Shown here: positions 4,003 to 5,338 of the stretch, in pieces
How the letters are laid out: each line of letters opens with the position of its first letter
Position numbering within the stretch: the first letter of the stretch is position 1
From: Syntrophobacteria bacterium
GTDB lineage: Bacteria > Desulfobacterota > DSWW01
DNA length: 5,338 bases
NCBI GenBank assembly: GCA_030145435.1
Contig: JAQYVQ010000437.1
Coordinates: 1 to 5,338 of the forward strand
Direction of reading: 5' to 3'
Notes under the pieces: model-generated
What the model was told of the DNA's origin: nothing
Database searches by the model: none
What the model saw: only the letters and a program-made list of their open reading frames with translations
Program-made: the position numbers and the translations under genes

Positions 4003-5338
4003 ATGGGGAACAAGCTGACAGACGCGCGCGATGTTCGATTTGTGCTCTATGAACAACTGGGGGTTGAAGACCTCTGCAAGTCCGAGCGATTTCAGGACCA
4101 CTCCAGGGAAACCTTTGACATGATCCTCGATGCGGCCGAGAAGCTCGCGGCGAACGAGTTCATGCCGGTCAACAGCAAGGGTGACGAGATCGGTTGCACC
4201 TGGGAAGAGGGTAAGGTGAAGATTCCTGAGCCCTTCCACGGGCCCTTCAGGAAGTTCTGCGAGGGAGGCTGGCTCAGCATGTGTGAGGACGAGGCGGTGG
4301 GTGGCCAGTCTGTGCCGGCTGTGGTGGACTTTTCCTGCAAAGAGATGTTCTTCGCAGCCAACTACGCCCTGACCGGGTACATGGGGCTGACACACAGCGC
4401 TGCAAAGGTGATCGAGGTCTACGGAACGGACGAACAGAAAACGAATTACATGGGTCCTCTCTACGAGGGTCGCTATGCCGGAACCATGAACCTCACAGAG
4501 GATCAGGCAGGAAGCGATGTGGGCAGCATCCGCGCCAAGGCTACCCGGAATCCGGATGGTTCGTTCTCCATCCGGGGGACCAAGATCTTCATAACCGGTG
4601 GGAATCAAGATGTGACCGAGAACCTCGTCCACATCGTCCTCGCCCGGATCGAAGGGGACCCGGAAGGAACCCGGGGGCTGTCCTGTTTCGTGGTTCCCCA
4701 GAAACGGGTGGACGAAGAGGGGCGGCTCGGCGAAGAGAACGATGTGTCGTGCAGCGGGATCGAGCACAAGATGGGTTTCAAGGGTTCCGCTACCTGTGTC
4801 CTGAACTATGGTGACAATGGGAACTGCAAGGGGGAACTGCTTGGTCCGGAGGGGAAGGGCATCGTCGTCATGTTCCACATGATGAACGAGCAGCGGATCC
4901 TGGTCGGCCTGCAGGGGTTGGCGCAGGGGAGCACAGCATACCTGCACGCACTCGCCTTTGCCCGCGAGAGGATGCAGGGGGCAGCCTTCGGTACGAAAGG
5001 CCCGGAACAGGTCCCGATCATCCGGCACCCGGATGTGAGGCGTAACCTCTTGTGGATGAAGTGTAACACCGAAGGACTGCGGGCTTTGATCTTCTACACG
5101 GTCTACTGCATGGACTGGATGTCCGTCGCGGCCGATGAAGAGGAAAAGTTGATGTGGCGAGACCTTGTGGACATGTTGACCCCGATCTGCAAGGCCTACA
5201 CCACAGACCGCGGCTTCGACGTGTGCACGCGCTCCCTTCAGGTACATGGGGGATATGGCTACTGCAAGGAATACGCGGTGGAACAGTTCACCCGCGACAG
5301 CAAGATCGCAACGATCTTCGAAGGGACCAACGGCATCC
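4003..5338 (+). CDS. Acyl-CoA dehydrogenase, long-form, 3' end outside window
   Basis: FAD enzyme that introduces a double bond between the alpha and beta carbons of an acyl-CoA and normally passes electrons to ETF. The frame is open from ATG 4003 to the right edge, giving 445 residues (MGNKLTDARDVRFVLYEQLG...). The N-terminal helical domain (about 35-155) precedes the mid-domain signature MNLTEDQAGSDVGSIRAKA (162-180) and KIFITGG (194-200), both typical of FAD-contacting segments. The C-terminal helical domain has QVHGGYGY (413-420) and TIFEGTNGI (437-445), where Glu440 matches the catalytic base of the family. The N-terminal extension and spacing resemble the roughly 600-residue subgroup that includes DmdC/AcdA-like enzymes and carries an extra C-terminal domain, so about a quarter is probably missing. 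Substrate chain length or type cannot be told. It is divergent from a membrane flavin/iron-sulfur protein that could belong to the same electron route. A long open frame on the opposite strand is a codon-bias shadow. Confidence 0.93.
   Translation, partial: MGNKLTDARDVRFVLYEQLGVEDLCKSERFQDHSRETFDMILDAAEKLAANEFMPVNSKGDEIGCTWEEGKVKIPEPFHGPFRKFCEGGWLSMCEDEAVGGQSVPAVVDFSCKEMFFAANYALTGYMGLTHSAAKVIEVYGTDEQKTNYMGPLYEGRYAGTMNLTEDQAGSDVGSIRAKATRNPDGSFSIRGTKIFITGGNQDVTENLVHIVLARIEGDPEGTRGLSCFVVPQKRVDEEGRLGEENDVSCSGIEHKMGFKGSATCVLNYGDNGNCKGELLGPEGKGIVVMFHMMNEQRILVGLQGLAQGSTAYLHALAFARERMQGAAFGTKGPEQVPIIRHPDVRRNLLWMKCNTEGLRALIFYTVYCMDWMSVAADEEEKLMWRDLVDMLTPICKAYTTDRGFDVCTRSLQVHGGYGYCKEYAVEQFTRDSKIATIFEGTNGI

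Noticed and set aside
3892..5247. 451-residue open frame on the minus strand opposite the acyl-CoA dehydrogenase
   Set aside because: It is antisense to a gene with clear family motifs and a strong Shine-Dalgarno. Its His/Pro/Val/Leu-rich translation has no recognisable domain, and it arises from codon bias in the real gene.
1..5338. CRISPR array, tRNA or rRNA
   Set aside because: No regularly spaced direct repeats, cloverleaf pattern or recognisable rRNA segment was seen in any spacer.

Overview
The window looks like chromosomal DNA of a moderately GC-rich, metabolically versatile Gram-negative bacterium, most plausibly a deltaproteobacterium (Desulfobacterota, sulfate-reducer or syntroph-like). 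This rests on the style of the long-form acyl-CoA dehydrogenase, the NtrB-like HAMP histidine kinase and the types of short dispersed repeat. It is an inference from protein character, not a database result.

Layout, left to right. (1) 3-1253 (+): C-terminal part of a membrane histidine kinase that runs in from the left edge; no response regulator lies after it. (2) 1251-1420: a 170-bp palindromic repeat element with imperfect terminal inverted repeats, carrying two further common-looking short repeats inside. (3) About 1421-1650: a spacer without a gene, with a weak candidate promoter. (4) 1651-2592 (+): a short cytoplasmic alkaline-phosphatase/sulfatase-superfamily metalloenzyme. (5) 2589-2747: a second palindromic repeat element, with an almost perfect 27-bp inner inverted repeat, filling the space between two convergent genes. 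(6) 2744-3835 (-): a flavodoxin / 2x[4Fe-4S] ferredoxin / transmembrane fusion protein (EFR1-like). (7) 3836-4002: a divergent control region with a promoter on each strand and a set of related TTGACCCG half-sites, including a perfect 17-bp palindrome. (8) 4003 to the right edge (+): an acyl-CoA dehydrogenase, cut by the window just after its catalytic glutamate.

The most coherent unit is the right half. A membrane-anchored flavin/iron-sulfur protein and an acyl-CoA dehydrogenase are transcribed divergently from a shared region whose repeated half-sites touch both promoters. This suggests joint control and possibly an electron-transfer link for acyl-CoA oxidation. The redox gene seems to start at an ATT codon: the promoter and the Shine-Dalgarno sequence both point there, and the usual start codons in frame lie on the promoter or at the transcription start. 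The two repeat elements are also notable because three genes end in a TAG that lies in an element terminus.
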